64,000 nucleotides of DNA from Fallopia convolvulus (GCA_964016875.1 OZ024720.1:23687742-23751741), one strand, 5' to 3'; shown: positions 46,604 to 59,705, counted from the stretch's first letter. Made by a program: numbers and translations. Notes: generated by a model not told the origin, from the sequence alone.

Positions 46604-47783
46604 GGTTCCTTCTATTGAATACACAGTCAGTTCATTCACGTACATGGCATCAAAGCATAGGTTTTTCCGACATTTCTTTATCTCGCTAGTCTACTTTGCC
46701 TCGTTTCATTTTTTTCAGCCATGACAAACCTTACTTCAAACCGGTCCAAAATATTTCAATTGTACTTGGGGTTAGACAAATTCATGCATTTATCGCTTTG
46801 GCCTTCATATTTTAGCCTTCTTTTGTGAAAATAAGCATAAAACGATAATTGACCAAAATTTAACGAAATTATAGCCGACACGTCAAAATGGATGGTCAAA
46901 CGCTAAAGAAAATGATTTAATGAGCAGTGGCTTTCAATAATTTATCCGATAACGGGTGGTTTACGCCAATATAACCTATTTAACGGGTGATTTTCTGCAA
47001 ATTTCTCTATAGAAATTATATTTACCTTAACAAGGTACCTTAGTAGGAGGAGACTTTTTATTTGGGTCTATAAATGAAATGCATAGCGATCTAGTTTGGA
47101 TAAAAGAGTATTGAAATTGTTTTAAGTAAAATAATTTTAATTTCTCGTATTAATACAATATATAATAATTTCGAGTCAATAATAACTTTAAATTTATCAG
47201 AAAATTTCAAAACAATTAATTTTTATATTAAACCAAATTGAGTTATTCTATAATCAAGTATTCTATGCCGATCTATATAATGTCTTTTAACATTAGAAAT
47301 TGAAACAAAACAACACAAAATGAGAAATTCAGGGCATATAACATAATGTCGTCTCTAACCTACACCCCTCCATAATTAATTGTATCCCTTTCTATCTGTC
47401 TTCATTACCGAAGACTTCAAAGAAGGTAGAGAAACATCAGAAAAGAAAAAAGCGTTCTATATTGAAGTACCAATCACGCTTGAATACAACTTGTCGGATT
47501 CATGCTATTATTCATATTTCAAGCAATTCCATGGTAATGCTCATTTGTTAGGTGTATAAATTGCCAAGTCATTTTATTTTATTTGCAACTAAGAATTTGG
47601 TTATTTTAGCTTGCTTTGTTAACGATAAATTCATAGCATTGGGTGAGAAATAACTATCCTTCATGTTGGAAAATTGATAAAGTATTCCAAATTCATGTCG
47701 CTCAAATTTGTTATTCTGATTAGATTGTTTCTACCCGAAAATAACAAAATATGGATAAGGTTATCTTAAATATTTTTCATTAA
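46604..47783. other. AT-rich intergenic stretch, nothing identified
   Basis: No conserved coding sequence or repeat ends could be recognised. Confidence 0.35.
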
Positions 47784-49741
47784 TCTATAACTATATATTA
47801 AAGTTGTTCCTTTTCGAGCCACCAGAACGATTCTGGCCCCACCTCATATTTACTAAATTTATTTTTATTTCTAATATTTTAACTTTTTCCTATTATATTC
47901 TTTTTTAGCTATGTAAATCTATCTTTAACATCAAATAAATATCTATTTAGTATAATAATATATTTTGAAAACTTCCTTATACAAATATTTAAAATTAAAG
48001 ATAACAAATTTAAAATATTTTTAAATAAGTATAACTATCTTTTACCTTTTAGCATGATGTCTTTTCACGAAATTATTTATAGATATATTTGTTTATTTTA
48101 TAATAAAAAAATTAATGATAAATACTTATAATGTATAATATTAACTATATATTAAAGTTGTACGTTTTTTAGCAAACAAAACGATTCTAGCCCCACTTCA
48201 TATTTAAAAAGTTAATTTTTATTTCTACTAGTTATACCCGTCGTGCCGTGCACGATTATATGAATTTAATACTTAATTTATTTAATAAATATGATTTTAA
48301 TTTAATATAAAAAAATTATTTATTAGGAAAAAAAATTATATAAAATTTTACATCTGTCAAGTGAAACGGAACCAAAATTATTAAGGTGAGTCCACTGTAA
48401 TTTTTTTGATGGCTTAATGATAATTTATTTATATAAAAAAATATAAATAAGAATTATTTGCATTCGAATCATTTGATTTTAAAAATCTTTTACAAAAAAT
48501 ATAAAAGGTAAAAATAATCTAAATTCTTGTAATTCTTTTTTTATCAAATTCAATTCTTACAAAATTTTGAATAAAAATAAAAATATACTTAATAAGAAAC
48601 GATGAAAAACTATTAATAAATAATGAATTTTTTAATGATAATAAAATCATTTATAGTTGCATTAATAATTCAAAAAAAAGGAAACGATAATATAATTTTT
48701 TTTGAACAAAGGTCAATTGAGGTAAGTAATTATCTAGATTTAATTATCTATTTTTTATCAATATTTTATTTAAGATAAAACTTTTACATAGATAAAAAAT
48801 AAAGATAAAATAATTTTCTTTAATTATAAATAAAATTCGAATTTTTTTCTTCATATAAATTAATAGAAATTTAATTGTAAAAACTGAATAAATATATCTA
48901 TCTTAATATATAGTATCTAATGTTATATAGTTTATTTTAATTTTAGATAAAATCTTTTTGGATCTATCCTAATTCCTAATATATAATAGATAACATCTTT
49001 ATTTTAGATAGAATTTTCCTAGATTAATTTATCCTATTTCTATATTATCCTAAAATAATATCAACATACATAAATTTTCAAAATAAAAAATCCTATGTAG
49101 CGAAATCCTAGGTGGCTTAATGTGGGAACGACACGTAGGAAAATCCTAGGTGGCTTAATGTGGGAACGACACGTAGGAAAATCCTAGGTGGCGCAACGTG
49201 GTGGCCTTATTCCTTGCGTCTTTTATATATATACATAGATTATTATAACTTCTTTCTATTAAATTCTTTTTAACTGTTTAAACTTATCTCTAACATAAAA
49301 AAATATCTATTTAGTATAACAATATTTTTTGAAAGCTTCCTTATGCAACTATTTAAAATTAAAGATAATATATTTATATATTTTAAAATAAATATAAATA
49401 TTTTATCTTATATCTTTTGACGAATTTATTTATACAAATATAGTGATTTTCTTTTATAAAAAAATTAATGATAAATAGTTAAAATTTTTAAAATTAATAA
49501 AAATGGATAATAAAATATTTAATAGATATTGAAATATTTGATAAACTCTAAATTTACGTACATGAAAAGTAATAAAATAGGAAGAATATAATATATAATT
49601 AAAAAATTATATACATTCTACGAACAATAAATTACTTATATTAAAGTTTATATTATATTTTTATTTATTTATCAATATCGTATTTATAATGTTTATAAAA
49701 TATCAAATCGTAGTCGTACATGGTACGATGGGTAAAATTAG
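47784..49741 (+). mobile_element. Helitron(s): truncated copy and second copy in tandem
   Basis: A Helitron 5' end TCTATAACTATATATTAAAG lies at 47,784. About 360 bp later (48,144) the sequence restarts with AACTATATATTAAAGTTG and repeats the first copy with divergence. The 3' end at 49,741 has a hairpin (CGTAC/GTACG near 49,714-49,726) followed by GGGTAAAATTAG, a one-base variant of the CTAG terminus. An opposite-strand Helitron is nested in the second copy. The alternative is one Helitron with an internal duplication. Confidence 0.6.
48228..49239 (-). mobile_element. Nested Helitron (1,012 bp), minus orientation
   Basis: The minus-strand 5' end is TCTATGTATATATATAAAAG, the 3' end GCACGACGGGTATAACTAG with a 6-bp-stem hairpin (TCGTGC/GCACGA) before it. 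It lies between A (48,227) and T (49,240), the Helitron target rule. The disrupted sequence TTTCTA|TATTATAAC aligns with the uninterrupted TTTCTAATATTTTAAC of the first copy. Inside is a 38-bp tandem repeat (GTAGGAAAATCCTAGGTGGC...) in about 2.5 copies near 49,098-49,200. Confidence 0.8.
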
Positions 49742-49742
49742 T

Positions 49743-51425
49743 TTGTATAATGTTTGAATTGTATTTTTTCTTGTAAAAAGTTACTAGTAAATTTTTTAGC
49801 TTGGCATGCCATTCTGAACAAATATTAAAGTTCTCAAATACAGAAATGAAAGTGAGGTGAAGTTGGAGAGATCAAAACAAAAAAAATGAAAATATTGTAG
49901 AATAGACGAGAAAATATTTTCTTGAATGTTTGAGTGAATCAAAGAAAAAGTTATTTTATGTTTAGTTTTGAAGAAGAAAAGGTGAAGAAAAATTAAGAGA
50001 TTGTGGGTCCGTTCGATGAGTCTTATTTAGACCTTATACTAAAAAAGTCGATATCATTTGTTCGATAGTGGGAGTTGATGATGTTTATTGTAGCATATGG
50101 GGGTTGATGGATGTTTATATTTCACCCAAAATTTAATCTACCCCTCTCAGCCTTATCAAGCCTTATAAAATTTATTTCTTTCGATTGCCCCTTACTAATT
50201 TATTTTGGAAAATCTAAAAATTAATTTTTTCTTTATAAATTTATAAATATATTCTTTTTGATAATTTTACATCCATCTTTTATAAAACCAGTCTCGATCA
50301 ATTTAGTCTACCGAATAACTACATAATTTAACATCAACTCATATCAGGTTTGAATTGTCGAACAGAACTTGTGTTTTTACTTGCTTCAATTTTATTTTCC
50401 CACCAAATTCCATTATTTTGATGAGATTTATTTTCCTTTTCCATTCCTTTCATGTCAAATTTTTTCGATAATAATTTCTTTTTTAAAAATAACCAAATAA
50501 GAAAAAAAATGATCCCATCAATATCAATTTCCCTCGCCTTAAAAACCTACCATATCCCATCATCTAAATGATTTCTTTCTGAGTAATAAACATGATATCA
50601 AACGTATCAACCACCATTTTTACATGGCATGATGAGGCGTTGATTCCAAGAGAGAGCCACATGGTGCAATGAGTCCCACTCAAAATTGTGCTTATGTATT
50701 TGTTGCTTTCATGAACCATCTTGCTAGCTGATTTACAATCTCAAGATGTGAGCATGATTTCTGGCCCCTCAAATCATCATCTTGTACACAAAAGGAGATA
50801 TTCACATGAAATTGTGGGATATGCCAAGTTTCTAACCCCTAATTGATATGCAATTCCTCCTTTTAAAAATAGGCAATCTCTTATTTAGACAATTTTTTAT
50901 TTTTATTTTTTTATAAGAAAAGAAATTCGATGAATCAGACATTCCTGATAGATTGAAAGGCCGAAACAATCGGCAATCAGACAAGCCGACAAGAGAGTAC
51001 AAACACGAAAAATTCTTAACAAGCAAAGAAGATCCTCTGAGCCAATCAGAACAAAAAAAAAACAAAAGAATTTCGCAAAAAAAAAAAAAGAATTGAAAAA
51101 AAAACGACTCAAAAGTGTTTTTTATTTTGCCAAGACAAAGGTGTTTATTTTCTCAATTATATTAAGTTCACAAATCAGAGTCATTGAAAGCTTTTACACA
51201 CTGAATTGACCAGAGGTCAATTTTATTATGCCTGAATAAATCTTTTTGATGTTTCATCATGGCCATAAGGACCACTTCCGTGTGACAATTGAGATACCTC
51301 TTTGAAGATATGAATTAGAAAAACATTATCAGGTGAAAGTAGGTATGTAAGAAAGATCTTAAAATAGTTGTTTAAGACTGGTCGATCTGTTCTTATATTT
51401 TCCTATAAATCTGTTGTATTCACAT
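49743..51425. other. AT-rich intergenic stretch with one possible MITE
   Basis: GGTCCGTTCGATGAGTCTTA near 50,007 and TTGTCGAACAGAACTTG near 50,357 look like inverted MITE ends (about 360 bp). Otherwise no gene or RNA is visible; an A-rich tract lies near 51,050-51,110. Confidence 0.35.
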
Positions 51426-51430
51426 CTACA

Positions 51431-51499
51431 TCTATAACTATATATTAAAGCTATAATATATTGAACCATAGTTGTGCATGTCACAACAGGTACAACTAG
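51431..51499 (+). mobile_element. 69-bp micro-Helitron with both termini
   Basis: The 5' end TCTATAACTATATATTAAAG is identical to that at 47,784. The 3' end has a hairpin GTTGTG-CATGT-CACAAC (51,471-51,487) and then AGGTACAACTAG. Flanking bases are A (51,430) and T (51,500). Both termini are complete, with almost nothing between them. Confidence 0.75.
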
Positions 51500-51881
51500 T
51501 TTGTTTAATGTTCTTGTGAATAATACACTTGTATATATATAAAAAAAAACTGTCAACTTCATGAGAATATATTTGTCAACCAAGCAAGCTCTAAGGTATT
51601 ACAAAGTTCATCATAATGATACAAATTCAACATGAGTGAAAACAATGTTCTTTTACAGAAGCCAAAGACAATGCATCCGAAATGGCATAAAAAGTTCATA
51701 GACAATGCATTGCAAATTTGCAAGCATGGACACAATTTGAAGACCAAAACACAAATTTGAGGATTGTGTTGGAGGTTCAAACTAAAGGTGACAAATTCTC
51801 AGCTGTTCTGAATGAATCAAAATGGACCAGCAGGTCCAGCACTCGTTGAATCAAGATCAGACTTGGAATTCTAGTGAAAAT

Positions 51882-54800
51882 TTAACTGAGAGAGTATACC
51901 ATTCGCTCGGTAAGCTGTGGACCGGCGACCTTCATGTATCTGCGCATCTGGCTTTCCAATTGATCACGTTGAGCAGGATCAAGAACTCTTTGAAGTTCCT
52001 TAATAAATATAAAATGTGTCAGTTGTGAATAAACACAGATGAATGCAGAGATAAGAAATCAGCATAAAAATGAAAGCCTATAAGAGGAGGACCAGAAAAT
52101 ACAGTATTTTCCATTATAAGGGATTAAGATGGATGCCAAATTCAAATTCAAAGCTCAAATTATAGCAATGAGCTTAAAATCCAAGTTCAAAAAAGAAATA
52201 GATTAAGATGGAAAAAAAAAAATTGGCAGGATTAAGATGCAATATGACATGTTCTACGTACCTTGTATTTAAGACGATATCCATTCACTTTAATAAAGAT
52301 ATTACCAACATCGCCATCTGCTTCACTCAAAGATGAATCTATTTCAGGAAGCAATTCATCGTCAGAGGATTCTGTATCAGCATCATGCATTTCATTATCT
52401 CCTACACGGATTTCATCATCATCATCATCCTCTCCATCTGCGAGAGTTTCGGGTGCTGGTGGTAGTGATGAATCCTGATTTTGAGAACTACTGGTATCTG
52501 ACAGCACAGAATATTTTCTTTTATCAAGCAAGGGTTTGGCAGTGCTAAATGGAACCCACCTAGTGAAGCACAGAGAAAACCTTGTCAGGGAAAGAAAAAC
52601 CGAAAAAAAATTGAAGTTGTCTGTGTTTCCTGAAGTTGTATGTGCAAGTCCCTCTTTCCTAATAGTTTACACAAGCTTAAACATTTGCAAGCTAAGTCAT
52701 CAATTTAATCCACCTAAATAGCCTTATTTCCTAGTAAGACACTAACACACAAGAAATAAGACATGAGTGACGTGCTTGAAAAAACAGTTATAATCCCATT
52801 GAGATAATCCCATTAAATCTCAAATTCTCAATAGTAAGACCGTAGAAAAAAACAAGAGATGTGAAACTTACTGGTAACGAAGAGGACAAAGCAGCTCTGA
52901 AGGACGGTATGCTGCTTTATATCTCATCTTGCTGCAAGAATGAATATAATAGCCAAGGTAGTAGTATTGTAAACTTGGACAATGGTGACTGTTCTCTCTT
53001 ACCCATTCTATTTCTTTCAGAGCCGCGAATTTTCCAAGAGAAAGGAAGGCATAGTCAGGATCCCAAAATAGATATTTGCTTGATAAACATTTAGGAAGAA
53101 TATCCACCACTCCTACAGCAATAAGCTTGCCATCAATCAAATATTGCTGATGAAAGGAGCCAAAACCACAAGGAGGAACAGTACGATCAGTAGTTGGAGG
53201 CACATAAATCAAGGGTGAATCAACCAGGAACCTCTTGTAAGAGCTTTCTGTCACCTGATTTGCATTATCATTATGAACAAGTACCTGGTACTTTTTGTAC
53301 AATGCAAATTCCACTGGATCAAAATTTGACCTTTTCAAATGCATCTCAAACTTCCTCTTTTTAGTAAGGGATTCTTCAACTCCCTTATTTTGCTCTTTAC
53401 CCTTGCATAGATTACCAGATTTGCTACTTACGACAACAGAACCATTTTGTTTATCACATGCTTGTTGTTTCATAGGAAAATAAAAGTTGATGTGTCCATT
53501 GCAAGCCCTTATTCTCAAATCTTGCATTTCAACAAGATTCTGTAAAACACTTGATATCTTTTCTGCAATAAGTTGTGGGGAGTATTTTGAGGATCTGGGC
53601 TCCTCAGAATCATTTTGAGAGGATTTCGCCCGCCTTAAAGCAGCAAATATCTGAAACGAAATGTTACTAGTATATAATAGATCTTCAGAACCATCCACTA
53701 GCCGCTTCTTTTTGGTTTCTAAGACCTTTTTGACTAGTCCATTCGGAAACTGAATGTCCACAGGCAAGTCCCCAGCTGCCACACATGATTGAACAGCCTT
53801 GTCAATATGTTCAGACATGTAAATCATTAATAGTTCTTCCTGGCTCTTCTCTTCATTCTGATCTGCTGAAGATCTTGCTTTAGAACAGCCTGGAGATCTT
53901 CCACTGTTGCATACTGAAAAATTATTGTGCACCTCAGCAAGTTTGTTCTGTTGCTTCACATCCGATATGCCATTTAGATACCTATCAATTAATTACCAGG
54001 AAACATTGAGATAAAAGATGTTGTTAATGATACCACCAGTAGAGAATATTAACCATCGTTTAGTGCATCATGTTTCAACCAAAACCAAGATCATAAACTA
54101 GTGTTATGTGACTATCTCATGTCTAAGAGATTAAGAGAACTGAGTATACCCTTCAGAATAGACAAAAACAAGAGTGATGGGCCTTAAAATCAAAGAAAAT
54201 CCACGGAGTGAAACATATGCTACAATCCTAAAGAAAGAGACTGTGCAAATGCCAGCATCTTTGCCACAATGCCTGTTGTTCTAGAACGGATTGCACACAA
54301 CTTATGGTATCAATCCAATTGAGTTTTACTGGACGTCATTTACCAAAATTTTCTTTTCACATTTGCAGAAAGAATAACATTTCTCCATGATTATTGATTA
54401 TCATCAGTATAAGAAGATGCAGGTAATTGCATTTTTGGGTTGACATGCATGTTACATCTTAATCTAAACCATGCTCTACCAAAAGCTATAAAAGTATACC
54501 TGTCCATCCGTCTACGGACTCGCAATTGCTCTTTAGAAGGAAGAAAATTATCAGCCCTAAGACGGATGGTATAAGATGGGCAGCAAGTTGTTTCCATCTC
54601 AGGTTTGTAAAGGAAACAACCAGACCTCCTCCAACCTCGATCAAGTAGATCTGTCACAGAAGAATGAATTTATAATGGAGATTAATATCTAAACATCAGG
54701 TGAAAAAATATCAAGAAAGCGTAGCCAAAAAGTGCACCAAAAACAATAATTTCTTTTATTGGCTTAGGACTGATCAGTGATCAGAGATATAATGGTATTA

Positions 54801-57391
54801 CTCTACCAAGAAACAGTATACTCAAACAGTAAAAAATGCTATTATACTGCAGATCCGTGCACCACTCTTCAGGTAAAAGGTTTCGAGGAAATAAAAACCC
54901 CTCAAATGAAAGAGGTAAATGCTATTCATTATTATTTATTATCGGCCTTTAAAACAACAGGCTCTCCAATTTGTTATATAAATCCAGGTCAAGTTACACT
55001 AGCCATTAGCCATCTAATCAGCAATCATATTCAGTAAGAATATATATTCTTTAAAAAGAACATAACTAAGAGATAGAGTTGCCGTCTGTTCACCAAAATC
55101 ATGCAAAAGCAGACTTTTATCATTCTCATCATCAGTTTTGACGTACAACTTATATCAGAATAATAGCCAAGAGAGATCAGTTTATCCCCTAAACCATTCC
55201 ACTTCCCCCAGTGCAAGTTTTACACTCTAACTCATGAAAGGGGAAAATGGAAAAGAAAATTTAGGTGCAAGGCATATAAAGTATTCCATATTTTGCCAAA
55301 TTGCACTTCTGAGGGAGCTTAAGAAAAACCTTAGTTAGGTTTAAAAGTCACACATTTAGAAACATAGTTGCTGATTCTAAGTCTGCAAACAATAGAGGGG
55401 GATTTTATAATTCAAGAGAGCAAAGTGAAAGCTACTCTTCAATCTAGGAAATATAGATAAAAAAGAATGTAACAAAACTTTAACTTCTTATACTGTGCAT
55501 CCAAAAAATCCTGGTAATCTGACATTAATCCACCATATTCTTGCCAATAGAAACATATGGACATGATACCATTGAAAGTCATGAAACTGTAACCAAGGAA
55601 ATTGAGCTTTTCAAAAAAGAATTTTTAAGTCCATGTCTGGTTGTAAGAATGCCATGAAACATAAAAGTATGTAAGAAAATGGCAAAATGCAATGAAAATG
55701 ACAAAAATGCAACAGATAAGAAATAGCCTCAGAAACCTCAATTTTGAACATCCTCGCCCAAGATACAAGCATTATAATGGTATGATAGTTTGAAATGAAT
55801 AAGGAAAATAAAAGGTGCAAAAGGAAAAACTTTAGCCAATAAGGAAAATAAAAGGTGGTAATTGTGGTCTCAATGATAACTTGACTCGTTGGTATGCAAT
55901 GTGGTTGTAATTGTGGTCATCTCCTGACACAATTACAACCACATTGCATACCAATGAGTCAAGTTAGCATTGAGACCTGATTTACTATTCAGGTTACCTT
56001 ATTTAATTTTTGTATAATACAATCCTTTCGGTAAATCTATTACACCAACAAATAGATTGAAAAACAAATAATTTGGTTTGCCTTTCTTGATATAGTCATG
56101 AAACATAACAGCAAAAAAGATGGCAAAATGCAATGTATATGAACAAACCTCAGTAAGCTTTATTTCGAGCACCGACACCCAAGATCCATGTGACAGGTCT
56201 CAACACAAAAATTTCACGTATGAACATTCAAATTTAATTTGCCAACTTAATTCTATACTTATTTCTTTTCTATGTTTGTTTGACGATTTAGTGGGAAATT
56301 TTTTACCTCATTGTAAGTTTGTAACTCACTAGCTTCACATTTTAGGCTAAGAAGGAAAAGATTCCAATATTGTCTGAATTGCAACAATAAGTGTACCCAC
56401 TACTTGTGTCATAGTGCATTATCATACGAAAACAAATTATAGACATTCATAAAAGAGTATATCTGAACAAAAAGGCAACATACAACGCGACAGCAATATA
56501 AACCTAACCTTGATAGTCTTGAAAAGTGAGATTGTGTGCCCACATGCCTGAAAATAAGTAGACTCGGAATAAGTTAACAACTTATAGGATTTCATGCAAT
56601 AGGAGAAATTGAATGCCTTGATGATGTGCACAACTGCATATACGCATACGAAAAATTCTCTTTTAGTGTAATTAATTTGTTCTACTCCCATCACCTCAAG
56701 TTTGACACATTCTTTTGTCATGTTAGTGTAGGTACAGGTGTTGATCAAACTACTGATGATTACAAGACAAAATGAAATTTTAGTTTAGAGTGTACTAGAT
56801 ATCATGGTGAAGTGGATATAGATTGTTAAAGTCAAAAAGAAGCTGGATTATTCATTTTAAAAATGATTCACTGATTATGTTCTAGCTAACTTAATCTTGA
56901 AACAACCAACTAAGGGATGTGAACTGAACCAAGATTTAACAATCCCAACCAAGAAGTCAACTGAAATAATACACACCCCAAGACTGATCACATCCATTTA
57001 CACTTAATTTTGCACCTATTAATCCAAACAGCGAACTTAACTGGTTCTAAAATCAATCTCACACTTTTCAAATAAACATCTGCATTAAAAAAGCATCCCA
57101 ATTTAACACAGTTATTCATCTGTTTCACTTTCAGATTACATAACATAGTAAAGCTTCACAAAAAGCACCATACAAACCTCACCTCACCTTGTTAAAATAG
57201 CTAAGGAGTCTATCATGTTCTACATATGAAGAAATTCAAGATAATGAATGAGAAGGGGAGAGAGAAAAACCGTGCGAGACGCTTGAACGGCTGTTGGATT
57301 TACAATAACCGCAGGAGCTCCGACGCCTCCCGGCGTCGACCACAACGCTCTCATTCCGACTGCTCCCGCTACTGCTCGCTTCGTTCATCAT
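51882..57391 (-). CDS. ATE1: Arginyl-tRNA--protein transferase, six exons
   Basis: Exons on the minus strand: 57,271-57,391; 56,509-56,547; 54,500-54,650; 52,872-53,981; 52,262-52,559; 51,882-51,998. The sum is 1,836 nt, 611 codons plus TAA, close to plant ATE proteins (about 600-630 residues). ATE moves arginine from Arg-tRNA to N-terminal Asp, Glu or oxidised Cys, creating Arg/N-degrons. N-terminal Cys motifs SSCGYC and TCCPSY match the metal/Fe-S-binding cysteines of the family, as does DLLDRGWRRSGCF. The C-terminal catalytic domain has PPCGFGSFHQQYLIDGKLIAVGV, SSKYLFWDPDYAFLSLGK and YYLGYYIHSCSKMRYKA (read in parts). Two in-frame ATGs start exon 1; the upstream one was taken. Exon 5 is acidic (DGEDDDDDE). 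All introns are GT-AG in consistent phase; exon 2 is only 39 nt. Confidence 0.93.
55866..55977. repeat. Near-perfect hairpin in ATE1 intron 2 (50-bp arms)
   Basis: Arms 55,866-55,915 and 55,928-55,977 match at 48 of 50 positions around a 12-base loop. The left arm begins GGTCTCAATGATAACTTGAC. It is preceded by two direct copies of AATAAGGAAAATAAAAGGTG at about 55,798 and 55,839. A MITE or a small-RNA hairpin are both possible. Confidence 0.9.
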
Positions 57392-57704
57392 CTCCTCCTC
57401 CTCCTTCCGATTTATTCACAATTTCGGTAATTCAATTGCTCGCCGACGAAACTTCGGTTGAAGTTGAAATTTGCGAGTATCGGATCGAATCTAATCAAGT
57501 TTCTCAATCAATCGCCCCGATCAATCGAATCTACCTAGAAGAAGCCAAAGTATTTTCAGTCAGAGTTGACCAACCATGTTTGGTTCAAACGTGGTTTTGA
57601 AGGAGAAATGGAAAGGAGGGCAAGGAATTCAGGATTGGCATTACCACTTTGTTCCTTCCTCTGAAGAAAGAATGAAAAATATATTATCCTTTTATTTGGA
57701 TTAT

Positions 57705-57809
57705 AAATTTAATGCATTAAATTATCGGAAAATATTTAGGCACACAAAAAAATGTTTGGCGCACACGAGATTGCACGCATCATGAAGCGCAGAAATTTAA
57801 TGCATTAAA
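57705..57809. repeat. 88-bp tandem duplication (unit 1 plus start of unit 2)
   Basis: Unit 1 is 57,705-57,792. Unit 2 is 57,793-57,809 continued at 58,667-58,737 after a Helitron insertion. Each starts AAATTTAATGCATTAAA and ends with the GGCGCACACGAGATTGCACG block that also forms the left terminal region of MULE-2. Confidence 0.88.
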
Positions 57810-58666
57810 CTAGATGGATTTACCCGTCCGTTGGACGGGTATTGGATTTATATGCTTAGTGAATATGTAAATGTGTATTGGTTTTATATGAGTATATTAA
57901 TTTAAATTAGAATTCAAAGTATATGTGCAATTAGTAAAACTTGAATGTTTATTATTTTAGGTGGAGTTAATTTTTAATTTGTATTATATATAATATATTA
58001 CTTAAGGTGTCGTCTCTCCTTCAACCAAAAAAATATATTACTTAAGGAATGAAGTTCTTATTTCAGTTATATTTTTCTAACTTCTCATTTGACTTCTTAC
58101 AATTAAGAGTGTAATATTAATGTGTTGGAATGTATATAATCTAGCAACTTACAATTACAATTGAATTTCATTAACTAATATCAATTCTGTAATGTCTCCC
58201 CACAAGTGCTTGAAAGGAGTAGTTATATAAAGGTTGAAGAGATCTTAGGAAAGCAACCTAATGAAATATTATTGATATTAATATATTATTGATCTAAAGG
58301 TAAATGACAATATTGTTAATATATAGGTATCTGATTAATTATAATATCTGATTTTTTAATCATGTATAATAAGTTTTTAATCCCAAGCCAGATTATATAT
58401 GCCTAATGGTGATTTTTTATTTTTGAAATTCCTAATGGTTTTTTTATCATTTATAGTAGAACATTGAGGTATGAAATTTAAAAAGTGTTCTTATAACATT
58501 AAGAAGGAAGCTTAAAAGATTATAGACAAATTAGAAGTTCAAAGGAGTGCTTAATAAAATGATGATGGTAGAAGTTCAAATGTATTAGTTTATTAGGAAA
58601 TTAAATTCAAATAAAAAGAAGATCATTTATTTGTCCATTGAGAAACAACTTTATAGGTTGTAAAGA
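57810..58666 (-). mobile_element. Helitron (857 bp) splitting the 88-bp tandem duplication
   Basis: Minus orientation: 5' end TCTTTACAACCTATAAAG at 58,666, 3' end with an 8-bp-stem hairpin ACCCGTCC/GGACGGGT (57,822-57,840) then AAATCCATCTAG at 57,810. It sits between A (57,809) and T (58,667). Unit 1 of the duplication preserves the unoccupied site at 57,721/57,722. No Rep/helicase gene, so non-autonomous. Confidence 0.85.
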
Positions 58667-58859
58667 TTATCGGAAAATTTTTAGGCACGCGAAAAAATGC
58701 TTGGCGCACACGAGATTGCACGCATCATGAAGCGTACGAATCAAAGGGTACCCTTCCAGCGGGTCATACCCCGGAGTGTACACTTCGTAAAGCATAAAGA
58801 AGGGTTACGCTTCATAAAGCGTACCAATCGTGTTAATTTAAACGCTTTTGAAAGCGTTA

Positions 58860-59700
58860 GGTCATCGTCTTCATCCGTCTTCCTCCCGATTGAGAAACCA
58901 AAAACCAGAGGTGAAATTCGTGTTTGTGGTGGTGGGAGCGGACGTGCTTCAACGGAGCATTACGCCGACGACGATGTGCAGGTGGCTTTTGTGGAGGCCG
59001 ACGGAGAGAGAGACGGACATTCACTAAGTAAATGTCAAAATCAGATTATTTTGCACTTTGATGTGATGAAATTTGGGGATTTTTAGTGCAATGTAGTTTA
59101 CAATGGTTGAGTAGGGGCATCAAGGTTAAATGAATGAACTTATGAACCATGTGTTATTGAGTTTTGTAAATATGTTGCCTCCCTGAAATGAGCCATTGAT
59201 GGGTCTTCAAATGTATCTATCCGACACACTGTAGCACCCAGTTTCATAACAACATCTCATCAATGGGATCGGGAATGGAATTTACACGCCCACACAAGTC
59301 CCTTGGCATATCCAGACAACAAAACCAGCAAAATTTTCCATACAACCTGCACTCTAAACTGAAGAACCTTGATTATTCTTATAAGGAACAAGTTTAACAG
59401 CTTAAGTCTTCTTATGTTTCTTTTAAACAACCTTGATTCTTCTGTTGATTATTCTGAACAACATGCATTCCAAACTGAACAACCTTGAATCTATGACACA
59501 AAATTCCCTCAAAATATGTTGTTCAGCAATTGTGATGTGTATTGGTTGCTCTAGCAGATGCCAATGTATGAAGATATGTGTGTGTCTTTTCTATGTATTT
59601 GTTTTGGCTTTGATGTGTCTTGGTTTGAACAACTTAAATAATGGATACTATTAGTCAACACCTAGATCTTTATGTGTCTTTGCTTTGTCTTTGATGTGTC
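58860..59700. other. MULE-2 left interior without recognised gene
   Basis: A short plus-strand open stretch at 58,866-59,084 (CGDGE-type composition, SSSSVFLPIEKPK) may be a captured gene fragment; I cannot identify it. The rest, with repeated AACAACCTTGATT and GTGTCTTTG motifs, shows nothing. Confidence 0.3.
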
Positions 59701-59705
59701 ATTAC

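Noticed and set aside
55866..55977. Canonical miRNA precursor
   Set aside because: Arms are almost perfectly paired and cover 50 bp with a small loop; without small-RNA data a miRNA call is not justified.
57226..57600. 124-codon plus-strand open frame
   Set aside because: It is antisense to ATE1 exon 1 and the 5' UTR, with no homologue recognised.
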